Counted from the first letter of the stretch, positions 53,900-62,628 are shown. The stretch: DNA of 64,000 nucleotides from Auraticoccus monumenti (GCF_900101785.1 NZ_LT629688.1:2790001-2854000), one strand, 5' to 3'. Numbers and translations are program-made. Notes: a model not told the origin generated them from the letters alone.

Positions 53900-55392
53900 C
53901 CGTCGCCCCGGGGGAAGGTCGGCTCGAGGGCCCGGTACAGCGCGGACCAGCGCGGCAGGGCGGCCGCGAAGGCCTCGGTCCGGTCCAGGGAGGGCTCGAA
54001 GCGGGCGGTCTCGCGGGCCAGTCCCCGGGCGGCGGTGACGTCGTCCAGCAACCCGGCGCCCACCCCGGCGACCACGGCCGCCCCCAGCGAGTTGGCCTCG
54101 TCGACCACGTCACGACGCACCACCGGGGTGCCGAAGGCGTCGGCGAAGAGCTGCAGCCACAGGTCGCTGCGGGCCCCGCCGCCGATGGCGGTGACCTGGC
54201 CCACGTCGGCGCCGCAGTCGCGGAACGCCTGGACGCAGGTGAGCAGGTTGAGCACCACCCCCTCCAGCACCGCACGCACCAGGTGGCCCCGGCCGTGGGC
54301 GCGGGTCAGCCCGAGGAAGGCCCCGCGGGCGTCGGGCTCCCAGTGCGGGCTCCGCTCGCCGAGCAGGTGGGGGAGGAAGTGCAGGTGGTCGTCCAGGGCG
54401 GTGGCCCCGGCCGCCTCGGCCAGCAGCGCGCTGATCCGGGTGCCGTCGGTGCCGGGCTCCAGCACCTCACCGACCCACTGCAGGGAGCCGGCGCCGGCGA
54501 CCATGGTGGCGGTGGGCACGAAGAGGCCGGGGACGACGTGGTTGAAGGTCATGGTGCGCATGCCCGGGTCGTGCAGCGGCGCGGTGGCGGCGAAGGACAC
54601 CCAGGAGGAGGAGCCGAGGTAGAGGTAGGCGCCGTCCTCCGGTGTCACCACGCCGGCGCCGACGGCGGCCATCGGGCCGTCCCCGCCGCCGAGCACCACC
54701 GGGGTGCCCGCGAGCAGGCCCACCTCCTCGGCGACGGCGGCCCGCACCCCGCCGACGACCGTGGCCGAGGGCACGACCCGCGGCATCAGCGCGGGGTCGA
54801 GGTCGGCGGCGGCGAGCAGCCGTCCGGACCAGGTGCCGGTGCGCTGGTCGAAGGCGTTGGTGGACGAGGCGTCGGACGGGTCGGTGACCAGCTCCCCGGT
54901 GAGCCGGGCCACGACGTGGTCCTTGGCCTGGCAGACAGCGGTGGTGCGGGCGAAGGCCTCCGGCTCGGAGTCGCGGACCCAGGCCACCTTGGTGAGTGAG
55001 TAGGTGGGGTTGAGCCGGTGCCCGGTGATGGCGTAGGTGTCCTCCACCGGCACCGAGCGGGCGATCCGGTCGGCCTGGGCCGAGGAGCGGTGGTCGGCCC
55101 AGATCAGCGCGGGACGGACGGGGCGGTGCGCCCGGTCCAGCAGCACCGCTCCCATCATCTGCCCCGAGAGCCCGACCACCGCGACCTGGTCCGGTGCGGT
55201 GCCGGTCTCGGCGAGCAGCCGACGGGTGGCCTCGCAGCAGGCGCGCCACCAGTCCTCGGGGTCCTGCTCGACGACGCCACCGGGGGCGTAGCGGGTGGGG
55301 TAGCCCACGGTCACGGCGGCCACCAGGTGGCCGTCGTCGGTGTGCAGGGAGGCCTTGTCCCCGGTGGTACCGAGGTCGTGGGCGAGGATCAC
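53896..55392 (-). CDS. FGGY-family carbohydrate kinase (first of two)
   Basis: A 498-residue sugar kinase with the ATPase fold: MILAHDLGTTGDKASLHT (phosphate 1 loop), VVGLSGQMMGAVLLDRAH, ALIWADHRSSAQA, GGGDGPMAAVGAGV and GGGARSDLWLQLFAD. It phosphorylates a pentulose, a polyol or a related sugar. It resembles xylulokinase/gluconokinase-type enzymes, and it differs from its operon partner at 57401-58894, so the two probably use different substrates. GTG 55392 starts 1 nt after the cupin isomerase stop. Confidence 0.92.
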   Translation of the reverse strand: MILAHDLGTTGDKASLHTDDGHLVAAVTVGYPTRYAPGGVVEQDPEDWWRACCEATRRLLAETGTAPDQVAVVGLSGQMMGAVLLDRAHRPVRPALIWADHRSSAQADRIARSVPVEDTYAITGHRLNPTYSLTKVAWVRDSEPEAFARTTAVCQAKDHVVARLTGELVTDPSDASSTNAFDQRTGTWSGRLLAAADLDPALMPRVVPSATVVGGVRAAVAEEVGLLAGTPVVLGGGDGPMAAVGAGVVTPEDGAYLYLGSSSWVSFAATAPLHDPGMRTMTFNHVVPGLFVPTATMVAGAGSLQWVGEVLEPGTDGTRISALLAEAAGATALDDHLHFLPHLLGERSPHWEPDARGAFLGLTRAHGRGHLVRAVLEGVVLNLLTCVQAFRDCGADVGQVTAIGGGARSDLWLQLFADAFGTPVVRRDVVDEANSLGAAVVAGVGAGLLDDVTAARGLARETARFEPSLDRTEAFAAALPRWSALYRALEPTFPRGDG

Positions 55393-55393
55393 C

Positions 55394-55969
55394 TCAGCCC
55401 CCGTAGGGCACGAGCTCGAAGGCGTCGCCCAGGCGCACCGCCCGCGCCCCCATCCCGTGGTCCAGCACCCACTGGTAGTCGTGGCCGGCGCTGCCGGGGT
55501 AGACGGCCAGGAAGCGGTAGGGCTCGTCGGCCGACACGTTGACCGAGCGGTGCGCCCAGCCCGGGGGGATGTAGCCGATGGTGCCCGGCGACATGTCGAG
55601 CCAGGCGTGCTCGGCGCCGTCGAAGAGCAGCAGCCCGCCGGTGCCGGTCAGGCCGAGGTAGATCTCGCCCTGGGGGTCGGGGTGCTGGTGGCCCTTGGTC
55701 ATGAAGAGCTCACCGGACAGCTCGCCGGGGGAGATGGTGGTGATCGACTGGGGCAGCTCCCGTGGCGTCTCGGGCACCGGGGAGGAGTGCACGGAGTAGA
55801 CGACCTTCTCAGAGCCGCGCAGCTCCTGCCAGGCCCGCTGGTCCCGGAACAGCCCCTCGAGGTCGGCCATCCGCCGGGTCAGCACGGGGCCGGCGGGGTC
55901 GACGACGGCGGTGGCGGCGTCGAAGGTGATCTGGAAGGGCCGCAGCGGCGGGGTGGCGTAGCCGCTCAC
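55394..55969 (-). CDS. Cupin-type glucose-6-phosphate isomerase
   Basis: A 191-residue cupin of the archaeal-type phosphoglucose isomerase family. Metal ligands are in GHQHPDPQGEIYLGLTG (two His and the Glu) and in PPGWAHRSVN (the last His). ELRGSEKVVYSVHSS and PYRFLAVYPGSAGHDY are further family segments. It would interconvert an aldose and ketose phosphate; glucose 6-phosphate is the family substrate, but within this operon another sugar phosphate is possible. GTG 55969 overlaps the rpiA stop (GTGA). Confidence 0.88.
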   Translation of the reverse strand: MSGYATPPLRPFQITFDAATAVVDPAGPVLTRRMADLEGLFRDQRAWQELRGSEKVVYSVHSSPVPETPRELPQSITTISPGELSGELFMTKGHQHPDPQGEIYLGLTGTGGLLLFDGAEHAWLDMSPGTIGYIPPGWAHRSVNVSADEPYRFLAVYPGSAGHDYQWVLDHGMGARAVRLGDAFELVPYGG

Positions 55970-56736
55970 CGGTCCTGCTCCGGGCGGGTGAGCGGGAGGT
56001 CCAGGGGGAAGGTGAAGGTGCCGGCGGTGCCGTCGGGCCAGCCGAAGACCACCTCGTCGGCGATGCCCACGAAGAACCCGTTCTCCACCACCCCGGGGAT
56101 GGTGTTGAGCTCCACGGTGAGCTGCTCGATGTCGCGGGCGGTGCCTAGGCGGGCGTCGAGGATGAAGTTGCCGTTGTCGGTCACCACCGGTGAGCCGTCG
56201 CGCTCGCGGCGGTACAGGTCGACGTCGGCGGGGTAGCCGTGCTCGACCAGCAGCCGGCGGACGGCCCGGCGCGTCGTCCCCCAGGAGTACTGCACGACCT
56301 CGATCGGCAGCGGGAAGGCCCCGAGCTGCTCCACCGCCTTGGTGTGGTCGGCCACCACCACCATCGTCGCGCTGGTGCGGGCGACCAGCTTCTCCCACAG
56401 CAGGCAGGCCCCGCCGCCCTTGATCATGGCGCCGTCGCGGTCGATCTCGTCCGGCCCGTCGACGCAGACGTCCAGCTGCTCGACGTCGTCCAGCTCGACC
56501 AGGGTGATGCCGAGCTCCAGGGCCAGGTCCCGGGTGCCGTTGGAGGTGGGCACCCCCACGACGTCCAGACCGTCGGCGACCAGCTCGGCCAGGGCGCGGA
56601 CGAAGTAGTGCGAGGTGGTGCCCGAGCCCAGGCCGAGGCGGGCCCCGTCGAAGGCGTGGGTGCGGGCGGCGAAGCGGCCGGCGGCGAGCTTGGCCCGGTC
56701 CTGGTCGCTGCGGGTCTCGATGCTGGGCGTGGTCAT
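55966..56736 (-). CDS. rpiA: Ribose-5-phosphate isomerase A
   Basis: A 256-residue RpiA. The phosphate loop is GLGSGTTSHYFVRAL; the catalytic region shows CVDGPDEID and KGGGACLLWEKL with the Asp and Lys of RpiA, and the catalytic Glu is in LLWEK. TDNGNFILD and TIPGVVENGFF close the family pattern. It interconverts ribose 5-phosphate and ribulose 5-phosphate. It is about 30 residues longer than typical RpiA, mainly at the ends. ATG 56736 overlaps the HAD stop (ATGA). Its place in a dedicated operon suggests pentose phosphates among the intermediates. Confidence 0.93.
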   Translation of the reverse strand: MTTPSIETRSDQDRAKLAAGRFAARTHAFDGARLGLGSGTTSHYFVRALAELVADGLDVVGVPTSNGTRDLALELGITLVELDDVEQLDVCVDGPDEIDRDGAMIKGGGACLLWEKLVARTSATMVVVADHTKAVEQLGAFPLPIEVVQYSWGTTRRAVRRLLVEHGYPADVDLYRRERDGSPVVTDNGNFILDARLGTARDIEQLTVELNTIPGVVENGFFVGIADEVVFGWPDGTAGTFTFPLDLPLTRPEQDR

Positions 56737-57404
56737 CTGGTCTCCGGTCGGGACGGGCGGGGGAGGTCCCCCGCGACGATGGCGGGCAGGTCGGCGTAGC
56801 GGGGGAGGCGGGTGCCGTGCACCTCGGGCGGGGCCCAGGACACGGCCAGGAAGTCCACCCCGGCCGCCTCGGCGCAGCGCTGGTCGATCACGGAGTCCCC
56901 GACCAGGACGCTGGTGGCCGGGTCGGCGCCGATACCGGCCAGGGCGGTGGTCAGGTGCTCGGGGTGCGGCTTGCTGCGGGTGGGCCGGTCCCCGCCCACC
57001 ACCACCGGGAAGAACCGGGCCACGCCCAGCCCCTCCAGCACCTGGTGGGCGATCACCTCGACCTTGTTGGTGCAGACCGCCATCGGCACCCCCGCGACGG
57101 CCAGGGCGTCCAGCGCCTCCGCGACGCCGTCGTAGAGGACCGAGTCCACCACCGGGCGGGCCCGGTACTCCGCGACGTAGGCGGCCGCCACCGCCTCCTC
57201 GGGCGCGCCGGACGCGCCGGAGAGCAGGATGGCGCCCTGGACCAGCGCGGCGACGCCCTCACCGAGCAGCGGCACCACCTCGGCGGCACTCAACGGGCGC
57301 CCGCCCCAGGGGGCGAGAGCGAGGTCGAGGGCGACGGCGATGTCGTGGCTGGAGTCCACGAGGGTCCCGTCCAGGTCGAACACGACACTGGCGTAACCGG
57401 TCAC
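56733..57404 (-). CDS. HAD-family phosphatase (phosphoglycolate-phosphatase-like)
   Basis: A 223-residue HAD hydrolase with VVFDLDGTLVDSS (nucleophile Asp), a helical cap, VAVCTNK-like PMAVCTNKVEVIAHQ (motif II) and SVLVGDSVIDQRCAEAAGV (motif IV). It resembles phosphoglycolate phosphatases (Gph). In this operon it may remove phosphate from a dead-end sugar phosphate or serve as a sugar-acid phosphatase. GTG 57404 overlaps the stop of the second kinase gene (GTGA). Confidence 0.9.
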   Translation of the reverse strand: MTGYASVVFDLDGTLVDSSHDIAVALDLALAPWGGRPLSAAEVVPLLGEGVAALVQGAILLSGASGAPEEAVAAAYVAEYRARPVVDSVLYDGVAEALDALAVAGVPMAVCTNKVEVIAHQVLEGLGVARFFPVVVGGDRPTRSKPHPEHLTTALAGIGADPATSVLVGDSVIDQRCAEAAGVDFLAVSWAPPEVHGTRLPRYADLPAIVAGDLPRPSRPETR

Positions 57405-58894
57405 GGGCGGTCTCCTCCGTACAGGGCGGGGTAGAGGCGGCGGAACTCCGCGTACCCCCGGTCGTGGACGGCCACCCGGTCCGGGTCCGGCTCGGTGGTG
57501 CTGGTGACGTGCACCCGCCGCAGCGCCTCGCGGAGCGAGGGCCACTGCCCGGTGCCGACGCCGGCCAGCAGGGCGGCGCCGTGGGCCGCCCCGTGCTCAC
57601 CGCCGGAGACCGAGCTCACCGGGGTGCCGAGGACGTCGGCCAGGGTCTGGGACCAGATCGGGTAGACCGAGGCGCCACCGGAGATCCGGACGTCGTCGAC
57701 GGCCAGACCGAGGCCGGCCAGCACGTCACGGACCTCGCGGACGTTGAGCAGCGCGCCCTCCACCACCGCGCGGGTCATGTCGGCGACGTCGTGGCGCAGG
57801 TCCAGCCCGACCCAGGCGCCGCGGGCACCGGGGTCCACGTGCGGGCAGCGCTCGCCCACCAGGTAGGGCAGGAACCGCAGTCCCTTGGCCCCCACCGGGG
57901 AGCGGGCGGCGAGCTCGGCGAGGGCCTGCGTCGCGGGCCGCTCGCCGAGCAGCGGGGCCAGCGCGTCGCGCCACCACTGCAGCGCCCCGCCGGTGGTCAG
58001 GGCCACCCCCATCACGTGCCAGCGGTCCGGTGCGTTGCCGCAGGAGACCTGGACCCGGCCGCCGACGTTGTCGGGGCAGTGGTCGACGGCCGCGCCGAGG
58101 ATGCCCGCGGTGCCCAGCGTGATGCCGAGCAGCCCGGGGGACTCGATCCCCATCGAGGTCGTCTGCAGCACGGAGTCCCCGCCACCGCCGACCACCGGCG
58201 TCCCGGCCCGGAGGCCGACCAGAGCGGCCGCCGCGGCGGTGAGCCGTCCGGTCACGTCGGAGGACTCGACCACCGGGGGCAGCAGGCTGGCCGGCAGGTC
58301 GAGGGCGGCGAGGAGGTCGGTGCTCCAGCGCCGGGCGCGGACGTCCAGCAGTCCGGTGCCGGAGGCGTCGGAGACCTCGGTCACCCGGTCACCGGTGAGG
58401 TGCAGCCGCAGCAGGTCCTTGGGGTTCAGCACCACGTCGGTGCGGGCGAAGGTGTCGGGCTCGTGGTTGCGGAGCCAGAGGATCTTGCCCACGGTGTAGC
58501 CCGGCAGCGCGGTGTTGTTGGTCAGGGCCAGCAGCCCGTCCAGACCCCCGACCTGCTCCAGCAGCCACTCGCACTCCGCGCCGTTGCGGTTGTCGTTCCA
58601 CAGCACGGCCCGGCGCAGGACCTGGTTGGCGGCGTCCAGGGCCACCATGCCGTGCATCTGCCCGCAGAGTCCGATGGCCACCACGTCGTCGGGGTCGATC
58701 CGGGCGGCCACCGCGCGGACGGCCTGCACCGTGGCCGACCACCAGTCCGCCGGGTCCTGCTCCACCCAGCCCGGTTCGGGCAGGTGCAGGGGGTAGCCGA
58801 CGGTCTCGGTGGCCAGCACCTCGGCCGACCCGTCCACCGCGACGACCTTGACCCCGGAGGTGCCGAGGTCGATGCCCAGCCAGGTACCGCTCAC
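57401..58894 (-). CDS. xylB: Xylulokinase-like FGGY kinase (second of two)
   Basis: A 497-residue kinase with the xylulokinase pattern: WLGIDLGTSGVKVVAVD, IGLCGQMHGMVALDAA, AVLWNDNRNGAECEWL, NNTALPGYTVGKILWL and VGGGGDSVLQTTSMGI. These match XylB more closely than the first kinase does, especially GQMHG and the LPGxTxxK segment. It would convert D-xylulose to D-xylulose 5-phosphate, but other ketopentoses are possible. GTG 58894 overlaps the aldehyde dehydrogenase stop (GTGA). Confidence 0.9.
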   Translation of the reverse strand: MSGTWLGIDLGTSGVKVVAVDGSAEVLATETVGYPLHLPEPGWVEQDPADWWSATVQAVRAVAARIDPDDVVAIGLCGQMHGMVALDAANQVLRRAVLWNDNRNGAECEWLLEQVGGLDGLLALTNNTALPGYTVGKILWLRNHEPDTFARTDVVLNPKDLLRLHLTGDRVTEVSDASGTGLLDVRARRWSTDLLAALDLPASLLPPVVESSDVTGRLTAAAAALVGLRAGTPVVGGGGDSVLQTTSMGIESPGLLGITLGTAGILGAAVDHCPDNVGGRVQVSCGNAPDRWHVMGVALTTGGALQWWRDALAPLLGERPATQALAELAARSPVGAKGLRFLPYLVGERCPHVDPGARGAWVGLDLRHDVADMTRAVVEGALLNVREVRDVLAGLGLAVDDVRISGGASVYPIWSQTLADVLGTPVSSVSGGEHGAAHGAALLAGVGTGQWPSLREALRRVHVTSTTEPDPDRVAVHDRGYAEFRRLYPALYGGDRP

Positions 58895-60324
58895 CGGCCG
58901 TACCTGACCCGCAGGTGCTTGATGTGCAGGTAGCCGAAGAGACCCTCGCGGCCGTGCTCGTAGCCGTGGCCGGAGCCCTTGCGGCCGCCGTAGGGGGCGT
59001 TCATGATGCCGGCGTCGGGGTTGTTGACCGCCACGTTGCCGAAGTCCAGCGCGTGGCCGATCTCGAACACCTCGGTCAGGTCGCGGGCGTAGAGGTAGGC
59101 GGCCAGCCCGGCGGTGGTGCCGTTGGCCAGGGCCACGGCCTCCTCGGTGGTGTCGTAGGGGGTGACGCCGACCACCGGGCCGAAGGTCTCCTCCTGCGCC
59201 AGCAGGGTGGTGGGCGGCACCTCGTCCACGACGGTGGGGGCGAACCAGGTGCCCGGCCGGTCGATCACGGCGCCGCCGGTGGTGACCCGGGCGCCGTCGG
59301 CCACGGCCTGCTGGACGTGGGCCACGCACCGGTCGCGGATGCCGGCGTTGGTCACCGGGCCCACGTCGGGGTCCTTCGAGCCGGGGCCGACGGTGAGCGC
59401 CTCGACGCCGGCGGTCAGCTTCTCGACGAACTCCCGGTGCACCGAGCGGTGCACGTAGACCCGGTTGATGGCGATGCAGATCTGCCCGGCGTTGCGGAAC
59501 CCGCGACGCAGGCACCCGGCGACCGCCTCGTCGACGTCGGCGCTGGCGGTGACCACCTGGGGGCAGGAGCCGCCCAGCTCCATCGACAGCGGCATCGCCT
59601 TGGCCACCGAGCGGCTGATCGCCGCGCCGGTGGCTGTGGAGCCGGTGAACGCCAGCTTGTCCAGCCCGGGGTGGGAGGCGAGCGCCCGTCCGGCGACCCC
59701 GGCGCCCAGCACGAGGTTGGCCACCCCGTCGGGGAAGCCGGCGGGCTGCAGCAGCGCCATCAGCGCCACGGCGGAGGAGGGGGTGTACTCCGAGGGCTTG
59801 ACCACGATGGTGCAGCCGGCGGCGAGCGCGGCGGCCAGCTTCCAGCCGATCAGCTCCAGCGGGTAGTTCCAGGGGGTGATGGCCCCCACCACGCCGACCG
59901 GCTCGTAGCGGACGATGCTGGTCACGCCGTGCTGCTCGTTGGGGATGGTTTCGCCGTGGACGCGGACGGCCTCCTCGGCGTAGTAGTCGAAGGCGTCGGC
60001 CAGCTTGTCGACCTCGTTGCCGGCCTCCCGCAGGGGCTTGCCCATCTCCAGCGTGACCAGGCCGACGAGCTCGTCGCGGTGCTCGCGGACACCGTCGGCC
60101 AGCCGGTGCAGCAGCGTCGCCCGGTGGAAGGGCGTGGTGGTGCGCCAGTCGGCCAGGGCCTCGCGGGCGGCGGCGACGGCCGCGTCGACGCCGGCGCCGT
60201 CGGTGTCGGGGATCCGGGTGACCACCTCACCGGTGGCGGGGTCGACCACGTCGACGACGGGCTCCCCGGCCTGCACCCAGGACCCGCCGACGAGGTTGAG
60301 CGGTGCGGGGACGGTGGGGGACAT
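58891..60324 (-). CDS. NAD(P)-dependent aldehyde dehydrogenase
   Basis: A 477-residue aldehyde dehydrogenase. Motifs are PVGVVGAITPWNYPLEL (cofactor side), TIVVKPSEYTP, FTGSTATGAAISRS, MELGGSCPQVV with the general-base Glu, RNAGQICIAINR with the catalytic Cys, and EETFGPVVGVTPYD. It is close to succinate-semialdehyde and 2-oxoglutarate-semialdehyde dehydrogenases. If the FAH protein upstream is a keto-deoxy-pentonate dehydratase, oxidation of 2-oxoglutarate semialdehyde would be the natural next step. ATG 60324 shares one base with the preceding stop (TGATG). Confidence 0.92.
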   Translation of the reverse strand: MSPTVPAPLNLVGGSWVQAGEPVVDVVDPATGEVVTRIPDTDGAGVDAAVAAAREALADWRTTTPFHRATLLHRLADGVREHRDELVGLVTLEMGKPLREAGNEVDKLADAFDYYAEEAVRVHGETIPNEQHGVTSIVRYEPVGVVGAITPWNYPLELIGWKLAAALAAGCTIVVKPSEYTPSSAVALMALLQPAGFPDGVANLVLGAGVAGRALASHPGLDKLAFTGSTATGAAISRSVAKAMPLSMELGGSCPQVVTASADVDEAVAGCLRRGFRNAGQICIAINRVYVHRSVHREFVEKLTAGVEALTVGPGSKDPDVGPVTNAGIRDRCVAHVQQAVADGARVTTGGAVIDRPGTWFAPTVVDEVPPTTLLAQEETFGPVVGVTPYDTTEEAVALANGTTAGLAAYLYARDLTEVFEIGHALDFGNVAVNNPDAGIMNAPYGGRKGSGHGYEHGREGLFGYLHIKHLRVRYGR

Positions 60325-61295
60325 CAGCTCTCCTGGGGGGATCGGGTGACGGCGCAGCGCAGCGGCTCGCCCTGCAGCGCGCGGCCGGCCTCCTCCGCGG
60401 CCAGGCGCTGGAGGTTGTCCAGCGAGGTCTCGGAGTAGAAGGCGGCGTGCGGGGTGAGGAGCACGTTGTGGATCTCGCGCAGCGGTGAGGCGTCGCCGAG
60501 CGGTTCGGGGTCGAAGACGTCGAGGCCGGCCCCGGCCAGCCGGCCCGAGGTCAGGGCCTCGGCCAGCGCCGCCTCGTCGACCAGCCCGCCGCGGGAGGTG
60601 TTGACCAGCACGCACCCCTCGCGGACCCGGGCCAGGAGGTCGCGGTCGACCAGGTGGTGGGTCTCCTCGGTGACGGGGACGTGCAGGGAGAGGGCGTGCA
60701 CGGCAGGCAGCAGCTCCTCCAGCCCGACCAGCTCGATGCCGTGCTCGGCCACCCGGGCCGGGTCGGCGTAGGGGTCGGTGGCCAGCAGCCGGAACCCGAA
60801 GGGGCGCAGCCGGTCGGCCAGGGAGCAGGCGATCCGGCCCGCCCCGACCAGACCCACGGTCATGGTGGGGAAGGAGGGAAGCGGCCCGACCCGGCCCGGG
60901 GGCACCCAGCCGTCCTCGCGGATGCCGTGGTCGTAGACGGGCAGGCGGCGCAGCAGGGCCAGCAGCAGGGCGGCAGCGTGGTCGGCGACGGTGTCCACCC
61001 CGTAGTCGGGCACGTTGGCCACCTGGACGCCCAGCCGCTCGGCCGCGGCGAGGTCCACGTTGTCCACCCCGACGCCGTAGCGCACCACGGCGGCGCCGGG
61101 GGCCATCGCCGCCAGCTGCTCGGCACCCATCGGGGCGAAGTTGACCAGGGCGACGTCGGCCCCGCGGACCGCCTCGGTGGTCTCCTCGGCCCCGCTGCAC
61201 TGGTGCACCTGGAGCTCGGCCCCCAGCCCGGCGGCGACGGCCTCCTCGTGGGCGGTGTCGACGAAGGCGTGGTCGGTGACCACCACACGGCTCAT
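60324..61295 (-). CDS. D-2-hydroxyacid dehydrogenase (second of two, CtBP-like)
   Basis: A 323-residue enzyme of the phosphoglycerate-dehydrogenase/CtBP branch. RYGVGVDNVDLAAAERLG, VGLVGAGRIACSLADRLRP, LVNTSRGGLVDE, LDVFDPEPLG and LLTPHAAFYS are present, with catalytic Arg, Glu and His in place. It is clearly related to, but well diverged from, the copy at 52946-53899. The two could act on different 2-oxo acids, or on opposite steps of one pathway. ATG 61295 overlaps the FAH stop (ATGA). Confidence 0.92.
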   Translation of the reverse strand: MSRVVVTDHAFVDTAHEEAVAAGLGAELQVHQCSGAEETTEAVRGADVALVNFAPMGAEQLAAMAPGAAVVRYGVGVDNVDLAAAERLGVQVANVPDYGVDTVADHAAALLLALLRRLPVYDHGIREDGWVPPGRVGPLPSFPTMTVGLVGAGRIACSLADRLRPFGFRLLATDPYADPARVAEHGIELVGLEELLPAVHALSLHVPVTEETHHLVDRDLLARVREGCVLVNTSRGGLVDEAALAEALTSGRLAGAGLDVFDPEPLGDASPLREIHNVLLTPHAAFYSETSLDNLQRLAAEEAGRALQGEPLRCAVTRSPQES

Positions 61296-62470
61296 CGCAG
61301 CAGCCCCCGGCCGGCCAGGTTGGCCACCAGCGCTCGCACGCCGACCGTCCACGGGGGCGCGGTCTCGGAGTGGGTGACCTCGTTGACCAGCGTGCCGAGG
61401 GCGTGGTTGGCGATCAGCACGTGGTCGCCGCGGTGGTGGGTGAACCCCTCGCCGGGGGCGTCGCGGTCCTCGGTGGGGGCGAACATGGTCCCGGTGAACA
61501 GCACGAAGCCGTCCGGGTACTGGTGGTGGTCGCCGTGGGCGTGGCCGACCAGCTCCTCGAAGGTGCGGCTCATCTCGGCCACGTGGGAGACGGCCTCGAC
61601 GGAGAACCCGTCCTCCCCGACGACCCGCATCGAGACGTCGGTGGCGCGCAGGGCGTCCAGGGTGAAGTCGCCGGAGAAGAGCCGGATGAAGGGGCCCAGC
61701 GCGCAGGAGGCGTTGTTGTCCTTGGCCTCGGTCAGCAGCAGGGCGCTGCGGCCCTCGAAGTCGCGCAGGTTGACGTCGTTGCCCAGGGTGGCCCCGACCA
61801 CGCGCCCGGCCGAGGAGCAGGCCAGCACGACCTCGGGCTCGGGGTTGTTCCAGGTGGAGCGGGCCAGCACGCCCACCTGGGCGCCGACGCCGACCGCCGA
61901 CAGGGGCTGTCCCTTGGTGAAGATCTCCGGGTCCGGCCCGATGCCCACCTCCAGGTACTGCGACCACAGCCCCTCGGCGACCAGCCGCTCCTTGATGGCG
62001 GCGGCCTCCGCGGAGCCCGGACGCACCCGGGTCGCCGCCTGGACGGTGTCGCCGAGCCGCCCGCGCAGCGCCAGCGCCTGAGCGGGGTCGCCCTTGGCCT
62101 GCTCCTCGATGACCCGCTCGACCATGCTGCGGGCGAAGGTCACCCCGGCGGCCTTGAGGGCGGACAGGTCGACCGGGGCCAGCAGGTGCGGGCGGTCGAC
62201 GGACCCGGCCAGCGAGGCCTCCAGGACCTCCTCCAGGTCCCAGCTCCCGCTGCCGGCCGCCGCGGTCGCGGCCCCCGCCGGGTCGGCGTGGTCGAGGAGG
62301 TCGCTCATGGTCGGGCCGAGCTCGGCGGTCACGTCCAGCAGGCGGTCCTCGCGGACCACCACGAGGTGCGGTCCGACGCCCGGCACCTCCAGGCGTCCCA
62401 CCAGGACCGCGGTGGCGCGGTCGGGGGGGAGCAGGTCGAAGGGCTTGATCAGCGTCGCGGGGACAGGCAC
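61292..62470 (-). CDS. Fumarylacetoacetate-hydrolase-family protein, XylX-like
   Basis: A 392-residue FAH-fold enzyme, first in the operon. The C-terminal catalytic part has WNNPEPEVVLACSSAG (metal-ligand Glu pair), ATLGNDVNLRDFEGRSALLL, and KDNNASCALGPFIRLF. The N-terminal half includes GVTFARSMVERVIEEQAKGD and GLWSQYLEVGIGPDPEIFTKG. As I recall them, these segments fit the 2-keto-3-deoxy-D-xylonate/L-arabinonate dehydratases (XylX) of the oxidative pentose (Weimberg) route better than true fumarylacetoacetases. Family membership is firm; the reaction is inference. GTG 62470 has GGAG 5 nt upstream. Its promoter, with an operator-like palindrome, lies just before it. Confidence 0.85.
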   Translation of the reverse strand: MPVPATLIKPFDLLPPDRATAVLVGRLEVPGVGPHLVVVREDRLLDVTAELGPTMSDLLDHADPAGAATAAAGSGSWDLEEVLEASLAGSVDRPHLLAPVDLSALKAAGVTFARSMVERVIEEQAKGDPAQALALRGRLGDTVQAATRVRPGSAEAAAIKERLVAEGLWSQYLEVGIGPDPEIFTKGQPLSAVGVGAQVGVLARSTWNNPEPEVVLACSSAGRVVGATLGNDVNLRDFEGRSALLLTEAKDNNASCALGPFIRLFSGDFTLDALRATDVSMRVVGEDGFSVEAVSHVAEMSRTFEELVGHAHGDHHQYPDGFVLFTGTMFAPTEDRDAPGEGFTHHRGDHVLIANHALGTLVNEVTHSETAPPWTVGVRALVANLAGRGLLR

Positions 62471-62506
62471 CGGTTCTCCGTATCGTCGAGCGTCGTTGCT
62501 GGCTCA

Positions 62507-62545
62507 TGAATAACATCAGACAATCTCGTCCGTCAATGTCGGACG
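62507..62545 (-). promoter_or_regulatory. Promoter of the catabolic operon with an overlapping palindrome
   Basis: On the minus strand TTGACG (62531-62536), an 18-nt spacer and TATTCA (62507-62512) form a good -35/-10 pair, giving a leader of about 30 nt. A perfect inverted repeat CGTCCG-N7-CGGACG spans 62527-62545 and covers the -35 box, a suitable place for a repressor. The neighbouring FadR-type regulator is the obvious candidate. Confidence 0.6.
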
Positions 62546-62593
62546 TTACGAAGCGTCTGGAGCGCAGGGTGCCCGCGGATGTGCGATCCGGTG

Positions 62594-62622
62594 TTGCGAG
62601 CCGTGACCGATCGTCGTACCTT
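62594..62622 (+). promoter_or_regulatory. Promoter of the FadR-type regulator gene (leaderless type)
   Basis: TTGCGA (62594-62599), a 17-nt spacer and TACCTT (62617-62622) form a near-ideal promoter. The -10 box ends 6 nt before ATG 62629, so the transcript should start at the start codon. Confidence 0.65.
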
Positions 62623-62628
62623 TGCCGC

